The notes: a model not told the origin generated them from the letters alone. 64,000 nucleotides of DNA from Hetaerina americana (GCA_022747635.1 JAKTNV010000172.1:379501-443500), one strand, 5' to 3'; shown: positions 31,701 through 46,139, numbered from the stretch's first letter. Made by a program: numbers and translations.

Positions 31701-31943
31701 ATACATTATGGCACCCTCATTTCTTCTTCTTGGCCTTATGGGTAAGATCAAATTGAGGTCCGGCCCCCGGTGCACTTGCAAGTCAGCAATGGACCGGTAG
31801 CTTGAACACCGAGGCCGCACGGCCGCCTTAGGACCCCCGGGGGAACTCTCCGTCAATCCCGTACGTATCCGAGCAGGGCGGATGATTTGAAATGCGCACG
31901 GTTTCATTTTCGGCCACGACGATGGTCAAGCGACAGTTATTCG
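31701..31943 (+). repeat. Satellite tail after CR1 copy 4
   Basis: Completes the Q unit begun at 28496. Identical in layout to 26225-26467, with a U2-like module at about 31716-31753. Confidence 0.9.
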
Positions 31944-33971
31944 AGCTTTACGCCCGATCGGTTTTGTTGACCTCCTCACTCTAGCAGGTATTTGTGAAAG
32001 ATTATATCAGCCAAAAAACCATCATCTCAAATCGCCAAACAATTTAAATGTCTTCCCGAATCCACTCGTACTGGCCCAGACCAGCCATAGAAACCGAGAA
32101 GAGGTTGAGTGCCTTCAGCGGATAACTCGGCCGCCACCTGGACTATGCAGGTGGGAATCACGATATCAATGCAAACTTTGAAATTTTGAAATGTTTCGTT
32201 CCGGGGTTTCTCAGACCGCGGGGAAGCAGAGCGGCCAGGTCCGGAGGGGACCTGGAAGCGCAGCATGGGCCGGACTACACTTTGATCTTAGCCATTAGAC
32301 TAAGAAGAAGAGTCGGGGGATCAAACTGTATGATTTCGCACACGGCGCTCCTACGCGACGAAGCGCCTTGGCACGTGCCACCCGTGGGTAAAAGGGGAGG
32401 GGAGGAGTCGGGCTCGAATGCCAAGACGTTCCTCCTCTACTGATTGCGGGAGGAGGGGGGCGGAGGACCTAGCACGCGGGGATTCATTCTGGTGGGCGCG
32501 ACGCGCTGAATTTAAAATTTATTTTGTTGAAATTTTTCGTTCCGCAGTCCCTTAGAAAACGGGGAAACCCTCCGTCGCACCCCTCTGTCTTCAGCATTTA
32601 CATCTTTTAAACATTTTGTTAGTTCAAAACGAAAAATTTTCAATTAACATTCCACTGTGTTTCAGGCCGTAGAATATTGTCCACCAGGCCCCGTGGTGCC
32701 ATGATTTAATGCCCTCCCATGCCGCCACGTCCTTCACATAAAAACGGGGCGGCGGGGGCCATTAGAAGAGCATCCTCGCGTGCTAGTTCCTCCGCCCCCT
32801 TCCACCTCTCGATTCTGCGGAGTAGGAAATTCGAGTCGTCGAGGCCCCCTACTCCACCGGGCAGTGTGTGCGAAGGCACTTCGGCGCTTAGGATGCGCAG
32901 TCCGGTAAAAAACATAAAGTTCATCTATATCTACATAATACCCCGTTAGCAGCCGCAAGGGCGTGTGGCGTGGGGTGTTAGGTCACCAACTGTAAAAAGG
33001 AAATACACCACATGCAAAAGAAACAACACGCAAAAATACACCCACAGCAGCGCACACACTCATGCAAAAATCCCTTCATCCAATACTCGTGCAAACGCAT
33101 ATACCGCAAAACAACTAAACAACTGCACCACATGATGCAGCACGGAAGGCATCCTACAACACGGAAGCCAGGACTAACAAGCAAGAAATTTAAACATCAC
33201 TACCACATGAAATGTACCACGTAGCACTCCACCCCGAAAGAGTCTGTAAAAGGCAACGAATTCGACCCAACGTTGCTGGAAGCAGGAATTTCCCCCCGCG
33301 GAGAGGGACGAGGAAATGAAATGGAAACTTAAAAACAGATGAAATAAACACAAATGTGGTCATTCGGAAAGAATGGATTATAACAAAACGCATAAGGTTA
33401 GTGGAAGAGCATGCATAATACATACAACTAATGATTTTTTAGACGCTGAGGGTGGCTAGTGGAATTTTTGCTATCTATAACCCTGCAGTTGCTATCCCGT
33501 ATCGTCCGGGGGGAAATGGAGTCCTTAAGTCTTCTAGCTCTGGCATCTATTTCCTGAATTTTATATGCATGATCCAAGCGACCAATTTATATATTAGTAC
33601 GAATAATTTGCGAGACCTCGGTGCTGAGCCATGCGGATCAAATTTATTCAATCATTTCAATCTTGCATTGAGACGTCTTTCAGCCAATGATTCCCACCCT
33701 AAATCCATGAATATTTATATAAAAACTCATACATTATGGCACCCTCATTTCTTCTTCTTGGTCTTATGGTTAAGACCAAATTGAGGTCCGGCCCCCGGTG
33801 CACTTGCAAGTCCGCAATGGACCGGTAGCTTGAACACCGAGGCCGCACGGCCGCCTTAGGACCCCCGGGGGAACTCTCCGTCAATCCCGTACGTATCCGA
33901 GCAGGGCGGATGATTTGAAATACGCGCGGTTTCATTTTCGGCCGCGACGATGGTCAAGCGACAGTTATTCG
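31944..33971 (+). repeat. Satellite unit, subfamily P (2,028 bp)
   Basis: Duplicate of 26468-28495. U2-like modules at about 32275-32315 (minus) and 33747-33784 (plus), relic at about 32925-33722. Confidence 0.93.
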
Positions 33972-35999
33972 AGCTTTACGCCCGATCGGTTTTGTTGACC
34001 TCCTCACTCTAGCAGGTATTTGTGAAAGATTATATCAGCCAAAAACCCATCATCTCAAATCGCCAAACAATTTAAATGTCTTCCCGAATCCACTCGTACT
34101 GGCACAGACCAGCCATAGAAACCGAGAAGAGGTTGAGTGCCTTCAGCGGATAACTCGGCCGACATCTGGACTATGCAGGTGGGAATCACGATATCAATGC
34201 AAACTTTGAAATTTTGAAATGTTTCGTTCCGCGGTTTCTCAGACCGCGGGGAAGCAGAGCGGCCAGGTCCGGAGGGGACCTGGAAGCGCACCATGGGCCG
34301 GACTACACTTTGATCTTAGCCATTAGGCTAAGAAGAAGAGTCGGGGGACCAAACTGTATGATTTCATGCACGGCGCTCCTACGCGACGAAGCGCCTTGGC
34401 ACGTGCCACCCGTGGGTAAAAGGGGAGGGGAGGAGTCGGGCTCGAATGCCAAGACGTTCCTCCTCTACTGATTGTGGGAGGAGGGGGGCGGAGGACCTAG
34501 CACGCGAGGATTCATTCTGGTGGGCGCGACGCGCTGAATTTAAAATTTATTTTGTTGAAATTTTTCGTTCCGCAGTCCCTTAGAAAACGGGAAAACCCTC
34601 CGTCGCACCCCTCTGTCTTCAGCATTTACATCTTTTAAACATTTTGTTAGTTCAAAACGAAAAATTTTTAATTAACATTCCACGGTGTTTCAGGCCGTAG
34701 AATATTGTCCACCAGGCCCCGTGGTGCCATGATTTAATGCCCTCCCATGCCGCCACGTCCTTCACATAAAAACGGGGCGGCGGGGGCCATTAGAAGAGCA
34801 TCCTCGCGTTCTAGTTCCTCCGCCCCCTTCCACCTCTCGATTCTGCGGAGTAGGAAATTCGAGTCGTCGAGGCCCCCTACTCCACCGGGCAGTGTGTGCG
34901 AAGGCACTTCGGCGCTTAGGATGCGCAGTCCTGTAAAAAACATAAAGTTCATCTATATCTACATAATACCCCGTTAGCAGCCGCAAGGGCGTGTGGCGTG
35001 GGGTGTTAGGTCACCAACTGTAAAAAGGAAATACACCACATGCAAAAGAAACAACACGCAAAAATACACCCACAGCAGCGCACACACTCATGAAAAAATC
35101 CCTTCATCCAATACTCATGCAAACGCATATACCGCAAAACAACTAAAAAACTGCACCACATGATGCAGCACGGAAGCCATCCTACAACACGGAAGCCAGG
35201 ACAAACAAGAAAGAAATTTAAACATCACTACCACATGAAAATGTACCACGTAGCACTCCACCCCGAAAGAGTCTGTAAAAGGCAACGAATTCGACCCAAC
35301 GTTGCTGGAAGCAGGAATTTCCCCCCGCGGAGAGGGACGAGGAAATGAAATGGAAACTTAAAAACAGATGAAATAAACACAAATGTGGTCATTCGGAAAG
35401 AATGGATTATAACAAAACGCATAAGGTTAGTGGAAGAGCATGCATAATACATACAACTAATGATTTTTTAGACGCTGAGGGTGGCTAGTGGAATTTTTGC
35501 TATCTATAACCCTGCAGTTGCTATCCCGTATCGTCCGGGGGGAAATGGAGTCCTTAAGTCTTCTAGCTCTGGCATCTATTTCCTGAATTTTATATGCATG
35601 ATCCAAGCGACCAATTTATATATTAGTACGAATAATTTGCGAGACCTCGGTGCTGAGCCATGCGGATTAAATTTATTCAATCATTTCAATCTTGCATTGA
35701 GACGTCTTTCAGCCAATGATTCCCACCCTAAATCCATGAATATTTATATAAAAACTCATACATTATGGCACCCTCATTTCTTCTTCTTGGCCTTATGGTT
35801 AAGATCAAATTGAGGTCCGGCCCCCGGTGCACTTGCAAGTCCACAATGGACCGGTAGCTTGAACACCGAGGCCGCACGGCCGCCTTAGGACCCCCGGGGG
35901 AACTCTCCGTCAATCCCGTACGTATCCGAGCAGGGCGGATGATTTGAAATACGCGCGGTTTCATTTTGGCCGCGACGATGGTCAAGCGACAGTTATTCG
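33972..35999 (+). repeat. Satellite unit, subfamily Q, without CR1 (2,028 bp)
   Basis: The uninterrupted counterpart of the 28496 unit. It serves as the empty site for the CR1 insertion (CTCATACATTATGGC at about 35755). U2-like modules at about 34303-34343 and 35776-35813. It shares TTTCATTTTGGCCGCG (one C lost) with the next unit. Confidence 0.93.
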
Positions 36000-38026
36000 A
36001 GCTTTACGCCCGATCGGTTTTGTTGACCTCCTCACTCTAGCAGGTATTTGTGAAAGATTATATCAGCCAAAAAACCATCATCTCAAATCGCTAAACAATT
36101 TAAATGTCTTCCCGAATCCACTCGTACTGGCCCAGACCAGCCATAGAAACCGAGAAGAGGTTGAGTGCCTTCAGCGGATAACTCGGCCGCCACCTGGACT
36201 TTGCAGGTGGGAATCACGATATCAATGCAAACTTTGATATTTTGAAATGTTTCGTTCCGCGGTTTCTCAGACCGCGGGGAAGCAGAGCGGCCAGGCCCGG
36301 AGGGGACCTGGAAGCGCACCATGGGCCGGACTACACTTTGATCTTAGCCATTAGGATAAGAAGAAGAGTCGGGGGATCAAACTGTATGATTTCGCGCACG
36401 GCGCTCCTACGCGACGAAGCGCCTTGGCACGTGCCACCCGTGGGTAAAAGGGGAGGGGAGGAGTCGGGCTCGAATGCCAAGACGTTCCTCCTCTACTGAT
36501 TAAGGGAGGAGGGGGGCGGAGGACCTAGCACGCGAGGATTCATTCTTGTGGGCGCGACGCGCTGAATTTAAAATTTATTTTGTTGAAATTTTTCGTTCCG
36601 CAGTCCCTTAGAAAACGGGAAAACCCTCCGTCGCACCCCTCTGTCTTCAGCATTTACATCTTTTAAACATTTTGTTAGTTCAAAACGAAAAATTTTCAAT
36701 TAACATTCCACGGTGTTTCAGGCCGTAGAATATTGTCCACCAGGCCCCGTGGTGCCATGATTTAATGCCCTCCCATGCCGCCACGTCCTTCACATAAAAA
36801 CGGGGCGGCGGGGGCCATTAGAAGAGCATCCTCGCGTGCTAGTTCCTCCGCCCCCTTCCACCTCTCGATTCTGCGGAGTAGGAAATTCGAGTCGTCGAGG
36901 CCCCCTACTCCACCGGGCAGTGTGTGCGAAGGCACTTCGGCGCTTAGGATGCGCAGTCCGGTAAAAAACATAAAGTTCATCTATATCTACATAATACCTC
37001 GTTAGCAGCCGCAAGGGCGTGTGGCGTGGGGTGTTAGGTCACCAACTGTAAAAAGGAAATACACCACTAGCAAAAGAAACAACACGCAAAAATACACCCA
37101 CAGCAGGGCACACACTCATGCAAAAATCCCTTCATCCAATACTCATGCAAACGCATATACCGCAAAACAACTAAAAAACTGCACCACATGATGCAGCACG
37201 GAAGGCATCCTACAACACGGAAGCAAGGACAAACAAGCAAGAAATTTAAACATCACTACCACATGAAAATGTACCACGTAGCACTCCACCCCGAAAGAGT
37301 CTGTAAAAGGCAACGAATTCGACCCAACGTTGCTGGTAGCAGGAATTTCCCCCCGCGGAGACGGACGAGGAAATGAAATGGAAACTTAAAAACAGATGAA
37401 ATAAACACAAATTTGGTCATTCGGAAAGAATGGATTATAACAAAACGCATAAGGTTAGTGGAAGAGCATGCATAATACATACAATTAATGATTTTTTAGA
37501 CGCTGAGGGTGGCTAGTGGAATTTTTCTATCTATAACCCTGCAGTTGATTTCCCGTATCGTCCGGGGGGAAATGGAGTCCTTAAGTCTTCTAGCTCTGGC
37601 ATCTATTTCCTGAATTTTATATGCATGATCCAAGCGACCAATTTATATATTAGTACGAATAATTTGCGAGACCTCGGTGCTGAGCCATGCGGATCAAATT
37701 TATTCAATCATTTCAATCTTGAATTGAGACGTCTTTCAGCCAATGATTCCCACCCTAAATCCATGAATATTTATATAAAAACTCATACATTATGGCACCC
37801 TCATTTCTTCTTCTTGGCCTAATGGTTAAGATCAAATTGAGGTCCGGCCCCCGGTGCACTTGCAAGTCCGCAATGGACCGGTAGCTTGAACACCGAGGCC
37901 GCACGGCCGCCTTAGGACCCCCGGGGGAACTCTCCGTCAATCCCGTACGTATCCGAGCAGGGCGGATGATTTGAAATACGCGCGGTTTCATTTTGGCCGC
38001 GACGATGGTCAAGCGACAGTTATTCG
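36000..38026 (+). repeat. Satellite unit (A-type, 2,027 bp)
   Basis: U2-like modules at about 36331-36371 (minus, AGGATAAG variant) and 37803-37840 (plus), relic at about 36980-37778. Private changes include TTTTTCTATC (one G lost near 37525) and the CTAGCAAAAG variant near 37067. Confidence 0.93.
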
Positions 38027-40053
38027 AGCTTTACGCCCGATCGGTTTTGTTGACCTCCTCACTCTAGCAGGTATTTGTGAAAGATTATATCAGCCAAAAA
38101 ACCATCATCTCAAATCGCTAAACAATTTAAATGTCTTCCCGAATCCACTCGTACTGGCCCAGACCAGCCATAGAAACCGAGAAGAGGTTGAGTGCCTTCA
38201 GCGGATAACTCGGCCGCCACCTGGACTATGCAAGTGGGAATCACGATATCAGTGCAAACTTTGATATTTTGAAATGTATCGTTCCGCGGTTTCTCAGACC
38301 GCGGGGAAGCAGAGCGGCCAGGTCCGGAGGGGACCTGGAAGCGCACTATGGGCCGGACTACACTTTGATCTTAGCCATTAGGCTAAGAAGAAGAGTCGGG
38401 GGACCAAACTGTATGATTTCGCGCACGGCGCTCCTACGCGACGAAGCGCCTTGGCACGTTCCACCCGTGGGTAAAAGGGGAGGGGAGGAGTCGGGCTCGA
38501 ATGCCAAGACGTTCCTCCTCTATTGATTGCGGGAGGAGGGGGGCGGAGGACCTAGCACGCGAGGATTCATTCTGGTGGGCGCGACGCGCTGAATTTAAAA
38601 TTTATTTTGTTGAAATTTTTCGTTCCGCAGTCCCTTAGAAAACGGGAAAACCCTCCGTCGCACCCCTCTGTCTTAGCATTTACATCTTTTAAACATTTTG
38701 TTAGTTCAAAACGAAAAATTTTCAATTAACATTCCACGGTGTTTCAGGCCGTAGAATATTGTCCACCAGGCCCCGTGGTGCCATGATTTAATGCCCTCCC
38801 ATGCCGCCACGTCCTTCACATAAAAACGGGCGGCGGGGGCCATTAGAAGATTATCCTCGCGTGCTAGTTCCTCCGCCCCCTTCCACCTCTCGATTCTGCG
38901 GAGTAGGAAATTCGAGTCGTCGAGGCCCCCTACTCCACCGGGCAGTGTGTGCGAAGGCACTTCGGCGCTTAGGATGCGCAGTCCGGTAAAAAACATAAAG
39001 TTCATCTATATCTACATAATACCCCGTTAGCAGCCGCAAGGGCGTGTGGCGTGGGGTGTTAGGTCACCAACTGTAAAAAGGAAATACACCACATGCAAAA
39101 GAAACAACACGCAAAAATACACCCACAGCAGCGCACACACTCATGCAAAAATCCCTTCATCCAATACTCATGCAAACGCATATACCGCAAAACAACTAAA
39201 AAACTGCACCACATGATGCAGCACGGAAGGCATCCTACAACACGGAAGCAAGCACAAACAAGCAAGAAATTTAAACATCACTACCACATGAAAATGTACC
39301 ACGTAGCACTCCACCCCGAAAGAGTCTGTAAAAGGCAACGAATTCGACCCAACGTTGCTGGTAGCAGGAATTTCCCCCCGCGGAGAGGGACGAGGAAATG
39401 AAATGGAAACTTAAAAACAGATGAAATAAACACAAATGTGGTCATTCTGAAAGAATGGATTATAACAAAACGCATAAGGTTAGTGGAAGAGCATGCATAA
39501 CACAAACAACTAATGATTTTTTAGACGCTGAGGGTGGCTAGTGGAATTTTTGCTATCTATAACCCTGCAGTTGCTATCCCGTATCGTCCGGGGGGTAATG
39601 GAGTCCTTAAGTCTTCTAGTTCTGGCATCTATTTCCTGAATTTTATATGCATGATCCAAGCGACCAATTTATATATTAGTACGAATAATTTGCGAGACCT
39701 CGGTGCTGAGCCATGCGGATCAAATTTATTCAATCATTTCAATCTTGCATAGAGACGTCTTTCAGCCAATGATTCCCACCCTAAATCCATGAATATTTAT
39801 ATAAAAACTCATACATTATGGCACCCCCATTTCTTCTTCTTGGCCTTATGGTTAAGATCAAATTGAGGTCCGGCCCCCGGTGCACTTGCAAGTCCGCAAT
39901 GGACCGGTAGCTTGAACACCGAGGCCGCACGGCCGCCTTAGGACCCCCGGGGGAACTCTCCGTCAATCCCGTACGTATCCGAGCAGGGCGGATGATTTGA
40001 AATGCGCGCGGTTTCATTTTCGGCCGCGACGATGGTCAAGCGACAGTTATTCG
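38027..40053 (+). repeat. Satellite unit (A-type, 2,027 bp)
   Basis: U2-like modules at about 38358-38398 and 39828-39866, relic at about 39006-39805. Lacks a C in GTCTTAGC (about 38672) and a G in ACGGGCGGCG (about 38828). Confidence 0.93.
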
Positions 40054-42082
40054 AGCTTTACGCCCGATCGGTTTTGTTGACCTCCTCACTCTAGCAGGTA
40101 TTTATGAAAGATTATATCAGCCAAAAAACCATCATCTCAAATCGCCAAACAATTTAAATGTCTTCCCGAATCCACTCGTACCGGCCCAGACCAGCCATAG
40201 AAACCGAGAAGCGGTTGAGTGCCTTCAGCGGATAACTCCGCCGCCACCTGGACTATGCAGGTGGGAATCACGATATCAATGCAAACTTTGAAATTTTGAA
40301 ATGTTTCGTTCCGGGGTTTCTCAGACCGCGGGGAAGCAGAGCGGCCAGGTCCGGAGGGGACCTGGAAGCGCAGCATGGGCCGGACTACACTTTGATCTTA
40401 GCCATTAGACTAAGAAGAAGAGTCGGGGGATCAAACTGTATGATTTCGCACACGGCGCTCCTACGCGACGAAGCGCCTTGGCACGTGCCACCCGTGGGTA
40501 AAAGGGGAGGGGAGAAGTCGGGCTCGAATGCCAAGACGTTCCTCCTCTACTGATTGCGGGAGGAGGGGGGCGGAGGACCTAGCACGCGGGGATTCATTCT
40601 GGTGGGCGCGACGCGCTGAATTTAAAATTTATTTTGTTGAAATTTTTCGTTCCGCAGTCCCTTAGAAAACGGGGAAACCCTCCGTCGCACCCCGCTGTCT
40701 TCAGCATTTACATCTTTTAAACATTTTGTTAGTTCAAAACGAAAAATTTTCAATTAACATTCCACTGTGTTTCAGGCCGTAGAATATTGTCCACCAGGCC
40801 CCGTGGTGCCATGATTTAATGCCCTCCCATGCCGCCACGTCCTTCACATAAAAACGGGGCGGCGGGGGCCATTAGAAGAGCATCCTCGCGTGCTAGTTCC
40901 TCCGCCCCCTTCCACCTCTCGATTCTGCGGAGTAGGAAATTCGAGTCGTCGAGGCCCCCTACTCCACCGGGCAGTGTGTGCGAAGGCACTTCGGCGCTTA
41001 GGATGCACAGTCCGGTAAAAAACATAAAGTTCATCTATATCTACATAATACCCCGTTAGCAGCCGCAAGGGCGTGTGGCGTGGGGTGTTAGGTCACCAAC
41101 TGTAAAAAGGAAATACACCACATGCAAAAGAAACAACACGCAAAAATACACCCACAGCAGCGCACACACTCATGCAAAAATCCCTTCATCCAATACTCGT
41201 GCAAACGCATATACCGCAAAACAACTAAACAACTGCACCACATGATGCAGCACGGAAGGCATGCTACAACACGGAAGCCAGGACAAACAAGAAAGAAATT
41301 TAAACATCACTACCACATGAAAATGTACCACGTAGCACTCCACCCCGAAAGAGTCTGTAAAAGGCAACGAATTCGACCCAACGTTGCTGGAAGCAGGAAT
41401 TTCCCCCCGCGGAGAGGGACGAGGAAATGAAATGGAAACTTAAAAACAGATGAAATAAACACAAATGTGGTCATTCGGAAAGAATGGATTATAACAAAAC
41501 GCATAAGGTTAGTGGAAGAGCATGCATAATTTATACAACTAATGATTTTTTAGACGCTGAGGGTGGCTAGTGGAATTTTTGCTATCTATAACCCTGCAGT
41601 TGCTATCCCGTATCGTCCGGGGGGAAATGGAGTCCTTAAGTCTTCTAGCTCTGGCATCTATTTCCTGAATTTTATATGCATGATCCAAGCGACCAATTTA
41701 TATATTAGTACGAATAATTTGCGAGACCTCGGTGCTGAGCCATGCGGATCAAATTTATTCAATCATTTCAATCTTGCATTGAGACGTCTTTCAGCCAATG
41801 ATTCCCACCCTAAATCCATGAATATTTATATAAAAACTCATACATTATGGCACCCTCATTTCTTCTTCTTGGCCTTATGGTTAAGACCAAATTGAGGTCC
41901 GGCCCCCGGTGCACTTGCAAGTCCGCAATGGACCGGTAGCTTGAACACCGAGGCCGCACGGCCGCCTTAGGACCCCCGGGGGAACTCTCCGTCAATCCCG
42001 TACGTATCCGAGCAGGGCGGATGATTTGAAATACGCGCGGTTTCATTTTCGGCCGCGACGATGGTCAAGCGACAGTTATTCG
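40054..42082 (+). repeat. Satellite unit, subfamily P (2,029 bp)
   Basis: Carries the P marks (CCGGGGTTTCTC, GCAGCATGGGCC, CACTGTG). U2-like modules at about 40385-40425 and 41858-41895, relic at about 41036-41833. Confidence 0.93.
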
Positions 42083-44110
42083 AGCTTTACGCCCGATCGG
42101 TTTTGTTGACCTCCTCACTCTAGCAGGTATTTGTGAAAGATTATATCAGCCAAAAACCCATCATCTCAAATCGCCAAACAATTTAAATGTCTTCCCGAAT
42201 CCACTCGTATCGGCACAGACAAGCCATAGAAACCGAGAAGAGGTTGAGTGCCTTCAGCGGATAACTCGGCCGACATCTGGACTATGCAGGTGGGAATCAC
42301 GATATCAATGCAAACTTTGAAATTTTGAAATGTTTCGTTCCGCGGTTTCTCAGACCGCGGGGAAGCAGAGCGGCCAGGTCCGGAGGGGACCTGGAAGCGC
42401 ACCATGGGCCGGACTACACTTTGATCTTAGCCATTAGGCTAAGAAGAAGAGTCGGGGGACCAAACTGTATGATTTCATGCACGGCGCTCCTACGCGACGA
42501 AGCGCCTTGGCACGTGCCACCCGTGGGTAAAAGGGGAGGGGAGGAGTCGGGCTCGAATGCCAAGACGTTCCTCCTCTACTGATTGCGGGAGGAGGGGGGC
42601 GGAGGACCTAGCACGCGAGGATTCATTCTGGTGGGCGCGACGCGCTGAATTTAAAATTTATTTTGTTGAAATTTTTCGTTCCGCAGTCCCTTAGAAAACG
42701 GGAAAACCCTCCGTCGCACCCCTCTGTCTTCAGCATTTACATCTTTTAAACATTTTGTTAGTTCAAAACGAAAAATTTTCAATTAACATTCCACGGTGTT
42801 TCAGGCCGTAGAATATTGTCCACCAGGCCCCGTGGTGCCATGATTTAATGCCCTCCCATGCCGCCACGTCCTTCACATAAAAACGGGGCGGCGGGGGCCA
42901 TTAGAAGAGCATCCTCGCGTTCTAGTTCCTCCGCCCCCTTCCACCTCTCGATTCTGCGGAGTAGGAAATTCGAGTCGTCGAGGCCCCCTACTCCACCGGG
43001 CAGTGTGTGCGAAGGCACTTCGGCGCTTAGGATGCGCAGTCCTGTAAAAAACATAAAGTTCATCTATATCTACATAATACCCCGTTAGCAGCCGCAAGGG
43101 CGTGTGGCGTGGGGTGTTAGGTCACCAACTGTAAAAAGGAAATACACCACATGCAAAAGAAACAACACGCAAAAATACACCCACAGCAGCGCACACACTC
43201 ATGAAAAAATCCCTTCATCCAATTCTCATGCAAACGCATATACCGCAAAACAACTAAAAAACTGCACCACATGATGCAGCACGGAAGCCATCCTACAACA
43301 CGGAAGCCAGGACAAACAAGAAAGAAATTTAAACATCACTACCACATGAAAATGTACCACGTAGCACTCAACCCCGAAAGAGTCTGTAAAAGGCAACGAA
43401 TTCGACCCAACGTTGCTGGAAGCAGGAATTTCCCCCCGCGGAGAGGGACGAGGAAATGAAATGGAAACTTAAAAACAGATGAAATAAACACAAATGTGGT
43501 CATTCGGAAAGAATGGATTATAACAAAACGCATAAATATGTGGAAGAGCATGCATAATACATACAACTAATGATTTTTTAGACGCTGAGGGTGGCTAGTG
43601 GAATTTTTGCTATCTATAACCCTGCAGTTGCTATCCCGTATCGTCCGGGGGGAAATGGAGTCCTTAAGTCTTCTAGCTCTGGCATCTATTTCCTGAATTT
43701 TATATGCATGATCCAAGCGACCAATTTATATATTAGTACGAATAATTTGCGAGACCTCGGTGCTGAGCCATGCGGATCAAATTTATTCAATCATTTCAAT
43801 CTTGAATTGAGACGTCTTTCAGCCAATGATTCCCACCCTAAATCCATGAATATTTATATAAAAACTCATGCATTATGGCACCCTCATTTCTTCTTCTTGG
43901 CCTTATGGTTAAGATCAAATTGAGGTCCGGCCCCCGGTGCACTTGCAAGTCCGCAATGGACCGGTAGCTTGAACACCGAGGCCGCACGGCCGCCTTAGGA
44001 CCCCCGGGGGAACTCTCCGTCAATCCCGTACGTATCCGAGCAGGGCGGATGATTTGAAATGCGCGCGGTTTCCTTTTCGGCCGCGACAATGGTCAAGCGA
44101 CAGTTATTCG
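42083..44110 (+). repeat. Satellite unit, subfamily Q (2,028 bp)
   Basis: Carries the Q marks (CAAAAACCCATC, GCGTTCTAGTT, CTCATGAAAAAATCC), so the P-Q pair seen in the 5,476-bp unit recurs here without CR1. U2-like modules at about 42414-42454 and 43886-43923. Confidence 0.93.
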
Positions 44111-46139
44111 AGCTTTACGCACGATCGGTTTTGTTGACCTCCTCACTCTAGCAGGTATTTGTGAAAGATTATATCAGCCAAAAAACCATCATCTCAAATC
44201 GCCAAACAATTTAAATGTCTTCCCGAATCCACTCGTACTGGCCCAGACCAGCCATAGAAACCGAGAAGCGGTTGAGTGCCTTCAGCGGATAACTCCGCCG
44301 CCACCTGGACTATGCAGGTGGGAATCACGATATCAATGCAAACTTTGAAATTTTGAAATGTTTCGTTCCGGGGTTTCTCAGACCGCGGGGAAGCAGAGCG
44401 GCCAGGTCCGGAGGGGACCTGGAAGCGCAGCATGAGCCGGACTACACTTTGATCATAGCCATTAGGCTAAGAAGAAGAGTCGGGGGATCAAACTGTATGA
44501 TTTCGCGCACGGCGCTCCTACGGGACGAAGCGCCTTGGCACGTGCCACCCGTGGGTAAAAGGGGAGGGGAGGAGTCGGGCTCGAATGCCAAGACGTTCCT
44601 CCTCTACTGATTGCGGGAGGAGGGGGGCGGAGGACCTAGCACGCGGGGATTCATTCTGGTGGGCGCGACGCGCTGAATTTAAAATTTATTTTGTTGAAAT
44701 TTTTCGTTCCGCAGTCCCTTAGAAAACGGGGAAACCCTCCGTCGCACCCCTCTGTCTTCAGCATTTACATCTTTTAAACATTTTGTTAGTTCAAAACGAA
44801 AAATTTTCAATTAACATTCCACTGTGTTTCAGGCCGTAGAATATTGTCCACCAGGCCCCGTGGTGCCATGATTTAATGCCCTCCCATGCCGCCACGTCCT
44901 TCACATAAAAACGGGGCGGCGGGGGCCATTAGAAGAGCATCCTCGCGTGCAAGTTCCTCCGCCCCCTTTCACCTCTCGATTCTGCGGAGTAGGAAATTCG
45001 AGTCGTCGAGGCCCCCTACTCCACCGGGCAGTGTGTGCGAAGGCACTTCGGCGCTTAGGATGCGCAGTCCGGTAAAAAACATAAAGTTCATCTATATCTA
45101 CATAATACCCCGTTAGCAGCCGCAAGGGCGTGTGGCGTGGGGTGTTAGGTCACCAACTGTAAAAGGGAAATACACCACATGCAAAAGAAACAACACGCAA
45201 AAATACACCCACAGCAGCGCACACACTCATGCAAAAATCCCTTCATCCAATACTCGTGCAAACGCATATACCGCAAAACAACTAAAAAACTGCACCACAT
45301 GATGCAGCACGGAAGGCATCCTACAACACGGAAGCCAGCACAAACAAGCAAGAAATTTAAACATCACTACCACATGAAAATGTACCACGTAGCACTCCAC
45401 CCCGAAAGAGTCTGTAAAAGGCAACGAATTCGACCCAACGTTGCTGGTAGCAGGAATTTCCCCCCGCGGAGAGGGACGAGGAAATGAAATGGAAACTTAA
45501 AAACAGATGAAATAAACACAAATATGGTCATTCGGAAAGAATATATTATAACAAAACGCATAAGGTTAGTGGAAGAGCATGCATAATACATACAACTAAT
45601 GATTTTTTAGACGCTGAGGATGGCTAGTGGAATTTTTGCTATCTATAACCCTGCAGTTGCTATCCCGTATCGTCCGGGGGGAAATGGAGTCCTTAAGTCT
45701 TCTAGTTCTGGCATCTATTTCCTGAATTTTATATGCATGATCCAAGCGACCAATTTATATATTAGTACGAATAATTTGCGAGACCTCGGTGCTGAGCCAT
45801 GCGGATCAAATTTATTCAATCATTTCAATCTTGCATTGAGACGTCTTTCAGCCAATGATTCCCACCCTAAATCCATGAATATTTATATAAAAACTCATAC
45901 ATTATGGCACCCTCATTTCTTCTTCTTGGCCTTATGGTTAAGATCAAATTGAGGTCCGGCCCCCGGTGCCCTTGCAAGTCCGCAATGGACCGGTAGCTTG
46001 AACACCGAGGCCGCACGGCCGCCTTAGGACCCCCGGGGGAACTCTCCGTCAATCCCGTACGTATCCGAGCAGGGCGGATGATTTGAAATACGCGCGGTTT
46101 CATTTTCGGCCGCGACGATGGTCAAGCGACAGTTATTCG
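44111..46139 (+). repeat. Satellite unit, subfamily P (2,029 bp)
   Basis: P marks again (CCGGGGTTTCTC, GCAGCATGAGCC, CACTGTG). U2-like modules at about 44442-44482 (CATAGCCATTAGG variant) and 45915-45952, relic at about 45093-45890. Confidence 0.93.

Larger units (their letters stand above)
30288..35763 (+). repeat. Higher-order repeat, 5,476 bp, second copy
   Basis: CR1 copy 4 plus monomers of subfamilies P and Q. It ends at the ATACAT site of the Q unit, which here has no CR1 insertion and runs straight on into TATGGCACCC. Confidence 0.88.

Noticed and set aside
24812..35763. Two independent CR1 insertions at copies 3 and 4
   Set aside because: Identical truncation point, tail and flanks at exactly 5,476 bp spacing show duplication of one insertion.
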